Positions 1 through 12,200 of a stretch of DNA of 64,000 nucleotides are shown piece after piece. The position numbers and the translations under genes are program-made. Source of the DNA: Combretum micranthum (taxonomy: Eukaryota; Streptophyta; Magnoliopsida; Myrtales; Combretaceae); the NCBI GenBank assembly GCA_024138025.1, contig JAMXBD010000113.1, forward strand, positions 1,302,001-1,366,000, read 5' to 3'. Position 1 is the stretch's first letter. The number at the start of each line of letters is the position of its first letter. The notes under the pieces are model-generated. The model searched no databases. It was not told the DNA's origin and saw only the letters and a program-made list of their open reading frames with translations.

Positions 1-603
1 TCCATAACAAAACTAAGAAACAAACTAGTTTTCAAAGTTAAGATGAATTCAACCCATAAAGTTATAAACTCACTTAGGAAAATGATGATTTTCAAGTTTC
101 TAAAGAAGAAACTTATTTCCAAAGAATATAAATAAGATAAGATTAAAAACAAATGATTTTATCAATAAAGATTATTCTTTTCAAAGGAAATAAAAAAACA
201 AGTTTTAGAAAACAAAAACTTATATTTTAAATAATAAATATAAGAAGACAAGACTCATTTTCTAAAACCATTCTAAATACAAATTTATAAAAAGGTTTTC
301 AACAACTTAATACACTTTTGATAACTTTGATCTTTTATCACTAGAAGTAAAATTTATGAAAGACTAAGGTTAAAGGAAAATTTACTTGTTTTGGAAAAAG
401 AAATGAAGAAAATAAAATAAGAATATACTCATTTATAATAACCTATAAAAATATAAGTTTCTTCAAAATACTTAAAAAAAAAATTATCAAGTTAAGTTTT
501 AACACTTTAAAAAGAATTGTTTTATGAAATAAATTGTTGAGACACTACCATTAGAATTTTTGCATATAAAGTGAGCTTATCTATATACTCAAAGGATTTA
601 TCA

Positions 604-638
<35 letters not shown>

Positions 639-1464
639 CTAAAGGATTTTTAAATGAAGTTGAGTTAGGAAATAGTTTTGCAAAATCTAGAAATATTTGT
701 TTTAAATCTATACCCGACGTTTTTGAAACCCAAATGACCTTATATGACAAAGATAACCTTAGAAATTGATATATCTTTTCGAATAGGTAAAAAACGGTAT
801 ATTATATGCAAAATTCTAGTTAAAATGAGCAAGTTATGGCTATTTTAAATTGGAATTTCATTCTATGAGATTTTGACGAATATAGTGAAATAGAATTAGA
901 AAGTTTAAAATAGAATTTGTACAAAATACTCATCCTGGGTATTTCTTTTGTTTAGGTGACGAAGGATACTGGATCACCTTTCCTAAGGATTTCTACGACT
1001 AAGCTAATTATAGCTTATACCCCTATAGATTTTTTTGAAACAGGTATACTCATGGAGTAAATTGAGGATCATGACGTTAAGGAAGTCATAAAAGGATGTT
1101 AAGCTTCTATGAAACAATGGAAACATAAGATGAAGTTATTTTGTAAGGTTTCTTATATGTAATGTATGCTATGTTAGTGTTTTAGAAATTCTAAGAAGTG
1201 TATTTGTTTTGATTTGAAGACAATAGAGGAATACACTCCTAAGAATTATAATTTAATATGTTTATGTTTTATGATAAGTATTCTCTTTGCCTTATTACTT
1301 AATTACTATCAATGTAAATTGCGCTACTCCGATGCGTTTCCTTGGTTGTGATGTACGCCTTGTACACGATATGGAAACCTTTACGTGACTGAGGTAGTCA
1401 TTCCTAGGTTTTAGTATTGTGTACGGCGAACTGCCACGTTTAGAGTACTACTTGGAGCGTGACA
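1..1464 (+). mobile_element. Ty3/gypsy long LTR, 3' part (cut by window start)
   Basis: This is the 3' portion of a long LTR of the family that dominates the window. Positions 1-600 are the reverse complement of about 33780-34320, and 1320-1464 of about 32216-32350, with many point differences. The 3' terminus ends in GGAGCGTGACA at 1464, matching the GGGGCGTGACA ends at 42153 and 61393. Because the sequence after it resembles retroelement interior rather than target DNA, this is read as a 5' LTR in plus orientation. It contains an (AT)n run at about 607-637. The 5' end lies outside the window. Confidence 0.85.
607..637. repeat. (AT)n microsatellite
   Basis: Simple AT dinucleotide run inside the LTR. 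Confidence 0.95.
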
Positions 1465-2140
1465 TCACTTACTGTTAAGGAGGCCATGGCAATATGATAG
1501 GAATGTGACGCATGATGGTAGAGCTAATACTAATAAATTTGTGCATAAGGGAGTAAAAAATGTGTTGATTCCTATTAAAGAGATTGCTGAGTCCAAAACT
1601 ATGAAACAAAGTAGAGTATGTTGTTTATGGCTAGATTTGAAGAAGGGCTACAAGATGCAAAAGTTGTTTCTGACATGGTAGTAAAGAAAGTATCTAAAGA
1701 GAGTACAAACAGGAAATGGAGTGATGAAGAGTTTGTTATAGGAGATTTTGTAGGTTGTTGTTACAGAAGACTGATTTCCTACAAATGGATTCACTAAACT
1801 TTCAACTAGGAAGATTGGACCAATAGAGATCATACAGAAAATCAAACCTAATGCATATAGGTTGAAGCTACCTAACCAGTTTCGAACTGATGATATATTT
1901 AATGTGCAACATCTCATTCCTTACATTAGAGAGAGTTCAGGTGACAAGAATTCGAGAGCAGATTCTAAGGATGATGAAGTGGAAGAAGCAACAAACAAGT
2001 ACAAGAAAAAATAGGGTAAAGATTGGCCAGTGGCAGCTCCATAATTATAGGTCCTTATCTCGAAAAAAACTAGCTAACTGGAAAAAGTCAACAACTGAGC
2101 TACATCGATTTTTGGTAAATTCCTTTGTTTAAAGCTTCAA
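1465..2140 (+). pseudogene. Degenerate Ty3/gypsy interior with integrase C-terminal remnant
   Basis: Directly after the LTR end comes a weak, decayed primer-binding-site-like stretch (about 1472-1483). Most of the interior is missing. From 1796 to 2014 there are 72 open codons that begin KLSTRKIGP and contain NAYRLKLP and FNVQHLIPYI. This is the pattern of the GPY/F region at the C terminus of gypsy-type integrases, which contacts target DNA or chromatin. The stop TAG is at 2012-2014. The preceding 150 bp also look integrase-like but need frame changes. Protease, RT and the integrase core are absent, so a very large internal deletion has occurred. The integrase sequence style differs somewhat from the element at 42-48 kb, so it may be a different lineage. 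Confidence 0.7.
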
Positions 2141-4155
2141 ATAGCCATTTTCAATATTTTTTGTGAGTTTTATTTTTCTTATAATTTTTTTATAGGAGTA
2201 TTGATTTTACACACTGTCTATGATTGTAGTTTTGTCTTTTCATGTACTAAGTTTTAGGGCCATATTAATTTTTGTCAGTTTTAGTTCTATTTTTAATAGT
2301 TTTTAAGCTGGCTTATAAATTGTATGCCTTAGGGTAAACAGATAGTTAGATATCATATTTTTAGGGAAAAAACAAAGTTTCAAAGTCTTCATTGCTCCTT
2401 TTCCCAAATTTCGAATTCATCATAGAATTGATTTTTGATGTCATTAGTTTAGGTATTCCTAGAATCAATAGGTTTTTGAAGATCTCAAGCCGATATTCGT
2501 ACACAAATCAACGGTTTGCAATAAACTATAATTTATTGTTCCATGAAATAGGATCAAATTCTTTAAAATTAATGATAAGACCATAAAATTTCCCTAATCA
2601 CAAAGTTAATGATACTTATTTTGGCAGAAACCCCAAGTACAAACATGGAAGCAGAAAAGCAACTAATATGCTCGGTTCGGTTATTCACCATGCCAATACT
2701 AAGTCACATCCTCCATGTCTCTGATGGGCCCACTGGGAAATTTAGGCAATAAAAGGTGTTTTATGAACCTTTTTAATCTTTCCAGGACACATATGTTCAA
2801 TAGATATAGATGGAAGGCACCCGTTGGTAGATGCTTCCATTCCACAAACAACAGACTTTGTCGAGTTTTTGGTTCTTAAGACTTTTTTCTAAGGTAAGTT
2901 TACCAAGCCTTTCAACTGGCTAAAAAAACCTAAAATCTATTTGCGAGCAGTAATTACTAAAAAAGCCTCCTATCAAAGTTAAAAATATAACCATTAGCCG
3001 TGTTAACTGGTTTGGTTCAGTGTTCCATAACCCCAAAATATTTGAGTAATTTTAAAAATCAGAGTTAATAATTCTAGCAAATATATAAATAGATTACATG
3101 GTTCTGCTTGTTTCATTCAAAATGTCAAGTCGTTAGGAGGTATGTTTCTTTTGAATAATCATAGATTAAGTCATTTATTCCATGGTACAAGAAACCTTTA
3201 AAACATTGAAAAATTCTATAGTTTCATAGCTGCTATAATAGGACCAATCTCATCACATCATTTAATAATTAATATCTATTCCCACCATAACCAAAATCCT
3301 TAGATTTTTTTTTTTTACATCCATTTTTTATAATTAATTTAACTATAGAAATAATGAAGGTACAATTCCATGATAGGGAACATTTTAGTAGCTGGTTGAG
3401 GAAGAACATTCTAATGCGTGTCTTATTCTTTTCAATAATCTATATCTATTTCAATAAAATATATTGTTCTTGAGATATACGCTTAATTAATATAGCACTA
3501 TCTATACAGGTATATCTATCTTATTAAGTTATTTATTAAATTTTTTGGGTGAACTTTACTTAGAGTACCTGTGTGTTTTTTTTTTTTTTTTATCCCAATT
3601 TTATGATAACTTATGAATGCCCAAAAGCGGACTGACTTGTTTGTTTGTTTGTTTGCCCATTCCGTCGGAGTCCTTTCTTTCTCGTTGCTTCATTATCAGT
3701 TTATTTTAATTAAGAAACACATTCACCACAAACGGATTAAGGGGAAAATAATAATATTTTTTAGAAAAATTACACGAAACCCACTACTTAAAAAAATAAT
3801 TTTAAAAATAGATAAGTTGATAAGTTAACCTCGTTTTTTAAAGAGATAAGGTTGTAACACACTAATTCCGTCTCTTTAAGAGATGAGATGAAGATCAATC
3901 TTGTATTTTCAAAAAACGAGATCACTGTAGAGATTCGTTTTTTCCACTAACCTCATCTTTTGATGAAACGATATTATTATTTTTGAGATATTTTTGGCCA
4001 ATAGGATTTGTGTAATTTTTTAAAAAAGCTGTTATTATTTTTTTTCCTTATCTCCACCGCATATATGTTTGATGAAATGCCTCTAGTAGTTATTTGCCAT
4101 ATCATTTTATTGTTCCAACTGCATATGAATCCAATTCAGAAGACTCTGGGCTTCT
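2141..4155. other. Intergenic DNA, no gene recognised
   Basis: AT-rich sequence with short T runs (for example about 3303-3314 and 3578-3592). The longest open frames (for example 2392-2586 and 3613-3828) are short, of low complexity and carry no recognisable domain. I see no RNA gene here. It probably includes decayed transposon sequence between the element at the window start and the WAP gene. Confidence 0.5.
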
Positions 4156-4404
4156 AAAGGGTAAGTATTGAAAAATAGATGGATCACCTAAGTTTAGCTA
4201 CATTTTCATTGAGGATATATCAAATAATATTGTGGGACCATTGTAGTGCCACATGTGGTACCATGTATGGTCCACAATATCCTTTTGCAAGATTATAGGA
4301 CCCTTGCAGTGTCATATGTGGTACCGTATGTGGTTCTACAATCTTATTCGGTACATCCCAATCAAGAGTGTAGCCAAAATTGAATTATCTAAGACTTACC
4401 CTTT
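4156..4404. mobile_element. Foldback/MITE-like element, 249 bp
   Basis: The ends are an exact inverted repeat: AAAGGGTAAGT at 4156-4166 and ACTTACCCTTT at 4394-4404. Behind them is an imperfect inverted region that includes TTTAGCTACA near the left end and TGTAGCCAAA near the right. The centre holds two related blocks built around CCACATGTGGTACC-type palindromes and matching TGGTCCACAAT/GTGGGACCATTG arms, so the whole element could form a hairpin. There is no coding capacity. I could not identify a convincing target-site duplication, so the superfamily is left open. Confidence 0.6.
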
Positions 4405-6144
4405 CTCTCTCGTGTGCATTTAAGCTGACCTTCTTAAGCTCTGCTCAAGATATTGTTTTTTCAGATGTATCCCAAAACCACATTGAGGCTAAGCCGGTAC
4501 ATGTCACTAAAGAAGATTTTAGTTTTAATATAGCAACAAAATTATTAGTCATAGAGTTTTCGTAACCAGGCTTTTTATTCTAATATGTTAGGATAAAATT
4601 TTATATGTTATGAATCATCAATAAACATCTTACATACCATATCATACCCGGTAAATTTATGGCCCTGCGCGTACCAAAATTTTAGAACCGAAGTTATAAT
4701 CAATTCTTTTGTTTTTCTATTGCCTTTTTTCTTTTTAGTTTTATCAACATCACTGCACTATTCAACATTTATTTTATTTTTAGCCCTTTCTGTTCCGGTA
4801 CCAAAGTGTTAGATAAATGATCCCTAGAGTTGCTAATTTTTGTCATCAGATGCAGGGCATAGAGAAGAAGTATCGACAAAAGCTTAAAATGGTTAAAGAA
4901 ATGGATTGGTGAGGAGATCATAATGACACTTTCACGGAATATAAAGTGCTGCTTCGAAAATTAAGAGCTCGAGATATGAAGTGGGAATAGAAATAGAGGA
5001 GGTCAGGAAGAAAAAGATCAGTTTCGTCGTTCTTTTTTTGTTTTTCTCTTTTGAAATTGACGGCATATGCTAGCGCTAGCGCTAGCGCCATCGGTTTTTC
5101 TCCTTTTTTCAGAACACAGGTAATCAAAGTGTAGAAAATGAAAATAGAGGTACCAACACCTTAAGTGAAATTTACCCTAATTTTTTTTTTAGGCTATCAC
5201 CTCTTTTTCCAAGGGTTTCATAAATGGACAGAATCCTTTCATATGATGGGAGATGCCCATGTATTGAGGCTCTACTAGTGCTCATCACGATAAGCACCTC
5301 TTTGAAAAAATGCTGCTGAAGAAAGTGTTCTACCCACGAATTATATCAAGTATCAGTTTATTGCATTTATTATATGCAAGAAAAATTGTACTTACTATTC
5401 ATCCGTACACAGTAATTATGCAACTACAAAAATTTCAAATCATCAAGTGCTAAGCTTACTAAAAGATAAAAATGCATGGACTATCCAAATGCATACCATT
5501 AGGAATATTCATTACAAAATGACTGATCTATTAAATGCACTTTCCCCGCTCAACTATTTCCCATTTACAGAAATTTTGAATTGGTAATTACAAGCTAACC
5601 AACCTATACAAGACATTGGAAAAAAACGTCAAATATGACCTGGGGGATCTACCTCTAGTTGACAGGCCAAGAACCTCAAAGCGAAAAAACGACTATTTGT
5701 GCTGGAAGAGTTCGTTTCTCCTACCATAATTTACAGACCCTAGCTATCAAGAGAGTGCACTTCTTTTAATCATCTCTTAGTTGTGAGAATGGATCAGACT
5801 GATACCAGATTTTGATCATTCAAAAAGGGATCCCCAGCTCTTACAAGCTCCTTCCTGCACAGCCATCAGAAAGGATCTGCTTGAGGCTAGCTATCTTTTA
5901 CTGGCATAGGATCATGAAGTAAGAGAGAATCAAGATCTACATCTATATATTACATGTATTATCATACAGAGTAAGGCTTTCTGTTATATGGCAAGCTGCC
6001 CAAGATTTACTGCTCAAGCATTTTTTCCAAGGTCTATGAATGTCTACATGGGTTAATTAAAATAAGAGATCCCTTAATATGTGAACTATTAACGCACCTT
6101 TGCATATTACCCAAGAAAAATAATTACCTTTTCCAGAGAGCAGA
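4405..6144. other. WAP 3' flank, probably including its 3' UTR
   Basis: No coding region is recognised. The part nearest 6144 should be 3' untranslated sequence of the WAP-like gene, which ends with a stop at 6145-6147 on the minus strand. A minus-strand AATAAA-type signal is possible near 5365 (plus strand TTTATT), but the cleavage site cannot be placed. A short GCTAGC tandem palindrome lies at 5069-5088. Confidence 0.4.
5069..5088. repeat. Tandem palindrome of GCTAGC
   Basis: Three consecutive GCTAGC hexamers plus GC form a 20-bp perfect tandem palindrome in AT-rich DNA. Each hexamer is self-complementary. No function is evident. Confidence 0.9.
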
Positions 6145-6207
6145 TCAGACTGATCTGACCAATTCCCCACTCAATTCTGTTTTCACTAACTTCAGGATCT
6201 CCATAAT
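6145..6207 (-). CDS. WAP: WAP-like coding exon 4 with stop codon
   Basis: Final coding exon after the acceptor TTTATTGCAG|: [20 protein letters not shown] followed by TGA at 6147-6145. It matches the conserved C terminus of the family, where HYPG is followed by I(I/M)EILKLV and an ELSGE-type ending. It is too short to appear as an open reading frame of its own and was found by following splice sites and family memory. Confidence 0.8.
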   Translation of the reverse strand: MMEILKLVKTELSGELVRSV

Positions 6208-9200
6208 CTGCAATAAATGGAGATTACTATATTAACAATTATAATTGCAGTTAATCGTGAAAGCAATTTTTTCATGGTATTCAGATTTAAAGGGAAGCCC
6301 AATAAAAGTGGACAAAAAGTGCCTCCTGCCTGACTCGCTTCTTCACTTTCAATAACGTTACTAAATGGCATGTTATGAGCTAAAAAGTGTAACGCTGATT
6401 TGTTTTTGAGGACTTAAAACTCATAGAATTCATGATCAGCCATTCCATTTGTGCTAGGCAACACATATCTACACTTCCTATTTTTCGCCGGACACCAATT
6501 GCTTGGATCTGTTTGAAAGCCTCGAGGTTACTTGCAGAAATAAATGCTTTCTAGCTTTGTCTTGTGTCTCCATAACAGATGGTCCGTTGATTAATAAGTA
6601 AACACCAGAGAGAAGAAGGATACTTGCACACAAACACAACAAATATAATATCAATAGAAGATAGGTGGATTTACAACCTCATCAATAATAGGAGTTTAGT
6701 GGAAAGGGCTTCTAGAATAAACGTACAGTATTTTGGTAAAAGCTGTTGTTAAAAAATAATGGTAGTGATTCAGGACAGAAGATTATGAATAGATATGTTA
6801 GGATCCTACAGTATTCTTATATTCACATGTGAATAAAGGGAGGAAAAGATTTCACAACTTTTTTCCAAGAAAGGGTTTGATCAGAAGAGCACATCCTCCT
6901 TACCTAGAATGGGCTATGTTCCCCCTTGCCCCCAACACACACACACACACCAACTGCAAATGATCCATCTCCCATTGCCTACCATGCATAAAAGATGAAT
7001 AATGAAGTGATGCGTTTTCCCGCCTCTTTTTTAAGTTTCACTCCCCATAGCAGAATTTATATTTGTGAAGACAACAGCTATCATAGGTTATCTTCAGACA
7101 ATTGAGACAGAAATTGCAAGGCTGCATGTCAGGTCCAAAAATTGCAAGGCAACATCTTTCACAACCTCGTAGTATATCGATATCTGAAACTCTCTAAAAA
7201 CTAGTTATATAACAACAGAATCTGGCTTTATGAGGCAAGCTACAGCTCAATTGTAAGAATATTTAATTTTTCTACCCATGTTCTGTATTTCCAACCATGA
7301 AGCCCGTATCATAAATTGACTCACAAATCACTCTAACTGGAGTCACCTTGTATTGAGGACTTACAGGACATGGCCAAACATATCAGGACCAAATTAGATT
7401 AACTGATCTTATTTTCATCCTTCTTTGCTTCCTTCTTTTCTTTGTTGAAAACTGACCAATTTCCCTTGCAAGCAAATCTTGGTGATTGTTTATACTTCCT
7501 TTCTTGAAGCTAGCAACCAAATCATTCTATAGCTACTTGAAATTTTTTTTCGTTTTTTTGTTGTATCAATTTTTCATTTCTATCAAACTGAGATAAAAAC
7601 GAAAAAAGGAGGCTGGCCTAACTCAAATGTGACAAGATATCTAACATTCTTAATGATACATCATCCTTTGTGACCTCAGCTTACCTCTAATGGAAAATAC
7701 AGCCCCATCAGCGAACACTTTTGTCATGATGAAATCATGCAATGTTTTGGTGATGAGAATATAAGGCAGCTACAATAGTAGAATCTTGTGTTAAACCTTT
7801 TTTTTTTAAAAAAAACCTTCTTTTTTAAACCCTAGGGAATTGTACCTATGCAACAAAATATGTGTTAATCGTGAAAACTATGCAAGCTATACATTAGTTC
7901 TCCAAGTTTCCATGATTGCTTTAGCTAGCATCTGCAAACTGAAGATGCTGACTAGAATCTTCAATTTCAAACTGAACCCACCTATAAATTAACGCTAAAT
8001 TGATATTGACCAGTTGGACTGTGAGACACCAAGATACCAGTGAGTCACTCTTTAAGATTTCATCAACAGCATTAAATGTCACTTCATCCCTCCTTTCATC
8101 TTATTTCCCTTTTTGGACCAATCTCACCCCCAATTTTTCAGTTCTAAATTGATTTCCTCCAGACCTTGACATCTCCCAATCTAATTTACCTCTCTTGCAT
8201 TTGATTTGCCACAAATATTTCGAAGATTACTATTTATATGCTCAAAAACATTCAAACATGGTAGGACTAAAGCATTCAGAGCCCTAAATTTAGCACCAAC
8301 AGCTTTAGCTCAAGAAAATCATAAAGTATTACAGCAAAAGGATTAAATGTAACTTTTTCTTTCCTTTTTGGAATAAGCTAGTCCAATATAAAGTAATTGT
8401 TTCCAGCAATAGAATAACCAAGACAAATACATGAGTTGCAAGGTAACTTTTCTCCAATGAAGACTTTCCAATTGAACAATTATCTTTGATCACCTTCTTC
8501 TTTTTCTTCTTCTTTATATATATGTGTGTGTGTGTGTGTGTATTTTTCATCACTTCTATTGAGGTAGTTTAATATAAAGGTCAACAAGTAATAACAGCAA
8601 CTTACTCCAGGATAATGTTGCAGAACCGGTGAATAGTGATCCAGTGCAATATAAATTTTCTCAAGAAGGCCAACAAGGGTGTCCATTCTCCAGAAGATCA
8701 ACCTGAATAAAGTGGGGAAGAAGAAAAGAATTACTGACAAAAATTGCAGGAAAGCACAGAACATTGTAAGTAAAACTATTTAAGATAATAGTATAGTCAA
8801 ATGTGACAAATGAATCACATCCAAAAGCAAATAAAAAAATTCTATCATCTAACCATAACAAAGGATGGTAGAATTGTTTGTCAAGCTATAAATTCATATC
8901 ACTTTCTTCTCACAGGACAATATCACTTAGAATGATTAGGTGATGATGCGGTAACAACCATGGAAAAACCTCACTAAGATAGATCGGTAAATGTCCATGC
9001 TTCCCCTAATACTTCCTCAGGCTACTTCCACCATTGCTAGCATATATTGTTTTCAGTTTCTGCTTAAAGCACTCTAACCATCAAATTGGTAAGTTTTAGT
9101 CCCATTAAGTTCACCCACTTTATCTATGGGGAAACAATTCAACAAGGAAATGAGTTTCTTTTACAAACAAGCATTATAGGATATTGCCTTTACATTTTAT

Positions 9201-12200
9201 TTCATAAATTTATCTAAGACATTAGCCCCACAACTCAAATCCAGGCTCAGAAACAAGAAAACTATAGCACATGCTCCTTACCCCCAAATTAATTTAAAAA
9301 AAAAAAAAAAAAAAAAACCTAAACTTTAGTACATATACAGTCACTCTTTACAATTCCAATACCAGCTTACTATAATATGAGTAAATATAGAGGATCGAGG
9401 TGTTAGACTTGAAATCCCACTATAGTAAAGCTACTTTGACAACTCCAACAAAATCAAGTTAGCTATATGAACAAATGATTAACCATTAGCAGATAAAAAT
9501 AAAAGCATATGGTCAACCCCATATATTAGTTATTAAATAAAAAAAAAATGAAGCTAAATAGTGGACATAAACCAAGTGCTCTTAGCTTTAACAATTGTCA
9601 ACACAAATTCAGTGGATTTGTGATTTAGCTTGTATTGGCCTTTATGACAAATTATCCTCTGATGCTTTGGTTAATATGCAATTCAGACCCTAAACTCTGA
9701 TTTGCAATCACGCTTCCGCATTTCAATTTTATGCAATTCGATCCACGTAGGGTAAGATTTCATACAAATTTACATTAAAACAAAATGATGCAGAAATCTG
9801 TCAATTCCCCTATACAAGCATGCATTGGTTCGCCTTTTGTGACCTTTTGATTTCATTAATGCTATCTGTGATTTCAATTTTCAACGGTCAAAAAGCATAC
9901 AAAATTAAGAAGATAAGTTTTAACTTCAAACATCTGGTACAGAGCAATAGCAAAAATTCATGATCTTAAAACTAAGATTTCATGAATTTTGCTATTGAGA
10001 ATAAACCATGGTATTTGTAAAAATTAGAAAGACTAAACTTGATTATTTCAAGCGTTGCACTTTCATGTAATCACAGAAATACCTCCAGATCTTTATTAGG
10101 GATTTCTTTATGGGAAATAAATACATATGCATCTAAATAAAATTGCATGCACAAACCTCCAAAGAAGCATCCCAAGAACTCAGGATGTCCTTTTGCAAAT
10201 GTCTTTTTTTGTTTAACAAATCCTTGAATTGTTCATCTCCTGGGACCTATTAGACCAGCAAGTAGAACGTTGGGCCAAGTAAATAATTACACCCAAGCTA
10301 CATGTCATCCATTTCAACCTGGTTAGTGAATTACTTCCTGAAGGTTCATTCAGAGTTACCCAATTGATGGCACAAACTGTGTCTCTCCTCCTTGAGTTAT
10401 CATCCAAATGTAGTCAAAATGGTCTGTTATTTTGGATGTTGTCGCACTTATAATGTGTTAACTCACCCATCTCCCCTATAATATCAAAATGACAGTTTAG
10501 AATCCATGTTACCCACACCCTCTTCCTAGTTATATCAAGTAAATGTTAAAGCTCCACTATTGTAACTTCTCTTTTTCATCCTCATCTCATTGGTTTGTCT
10601 AATTCAAGATTCGCCAACAAATACATGCATATATATAAGAGCACTTTTTCTTATTTTCTGTAGCTTGGTGGCATTGTTTAAACTCCAAATATCCCATGAG
10701 TACATGCTGTGATCCTATATTCATGATATTAACAATGTAAGACTATATGCTATGGACATGAAGTGAACCACATATGCAGGTCATTCCACTTCTTCTGAAA
10801 TCAGAGAACATACCTGCTGGAACTGGAACTGAAGCGTCTAATACTTCTACAAGCAGAAGCAGAAGCAGGACATATACATCTCTTACAAAAATTTAAAATT
10901 ATTACAGCGTGCGAAGATCCTTAGTCTAGCACACACAAGTAAATGAGACTTAACATATGTACATCCTTCCTTTTCTTGGGTCAATAAAGAGAATTATTTG
11001 TTCAGTCTTTAATATTGAAATACCGTTCGTTTGATATTTGTCCATCTCTCTCTTCAACTAAGATCTCCTGGCCATCAGAATTTTGCTCTCTGGACCTAAT
11101 ATCTGTAGCACCAACAGCCTGCTCCTTATCATCCACAGCATCAAACCCTACTGCACTGAGGTATGATTGATGGTAACTCCAGACATCCTGCCAGCGTTTG
11201 ATTCTTTCTCTTATTCTTTGCTATCCCCTTGCACTGGTAGGAGGTCATCCACATATACTCATCACCAGTGTCTTCTTAAGGTTTTTGATTCATATTAATT
11301 TGATTATCATTGCCATCCCTCCTTATCTTCTCACATTTCCCATGCCTAGCCCAGACCCAGCCTATCCCTTCAGTTCTCACTTCTTTGACACTCACTAGCA
11401 GATCAGCCCATGATAGGTTGAGGAACTGAGTCGCACATTGGCCTCACAACGGTGTAGCAGAGTCCATTGATATTTCAACAACCAATACTACAGTTTCACA
11501 TCATCTCAATTGAGCCAAACCAGAGCCCAGACTAATCATCCACTGAATTTATCTCCATCAATACTCCCACAAATCTATCCTTTTCACATCTAGCAGTATG
11601 TGTCTCACTCAAAGAGGTCTGCCTAGTGCACCAGCATCATAATTCATTCCCCAGGGATTGGATATATTTACCTAGTCTGTAAAATTTAACCCATGCTGGA
11701 TGCAGGGAACCGTGGTCTCTGGTAGTTGTGCAAGTTATCAAAGCTCCTCAAGTATTTTCAAACTTAAAGTAGAAGAACCAACTGTCATTCTAAGATGTCT
11801 AACAGTCCTTCAAACTGTCAAACTGTCAAAGTAATAATTTTCAAAACTAATAAGAAATGTGTTTTCCCAAGAAATACAAAACAATTGTTCTACTCCATAA
11901 TTTAGCACCTTATTCTACATCTGACAACAGAGTCTAACCCAAATTGTATGTCCTATCATAATGGAAGAAGACTACTCCAATGGAAATTCCTCTCCAACAG
12001 GATTCCAACAGTACATCTTCATAGTGAAAAGGCCTCTTGAGGTCATGGTGGAGATTGCTCATTCAGAGAATGAGTGGCTACTCCAGTTTGATGGTTTTCA
12101 CAGGGGTGGATTTTGTTTTCCAGAATCTAAACTATAATCTTAACTACCAAATTGAAACTTACAATAATTTGTGTATCTGAAACTGAGTTTTAACTTAATG

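Noticed and set aside
8329..8861. Minus-strand open frames around the (GT)n run
   Set aside because: They are low-complexity intron sequence or run-through of WAP exon 3. Only 8606-8702 has support.
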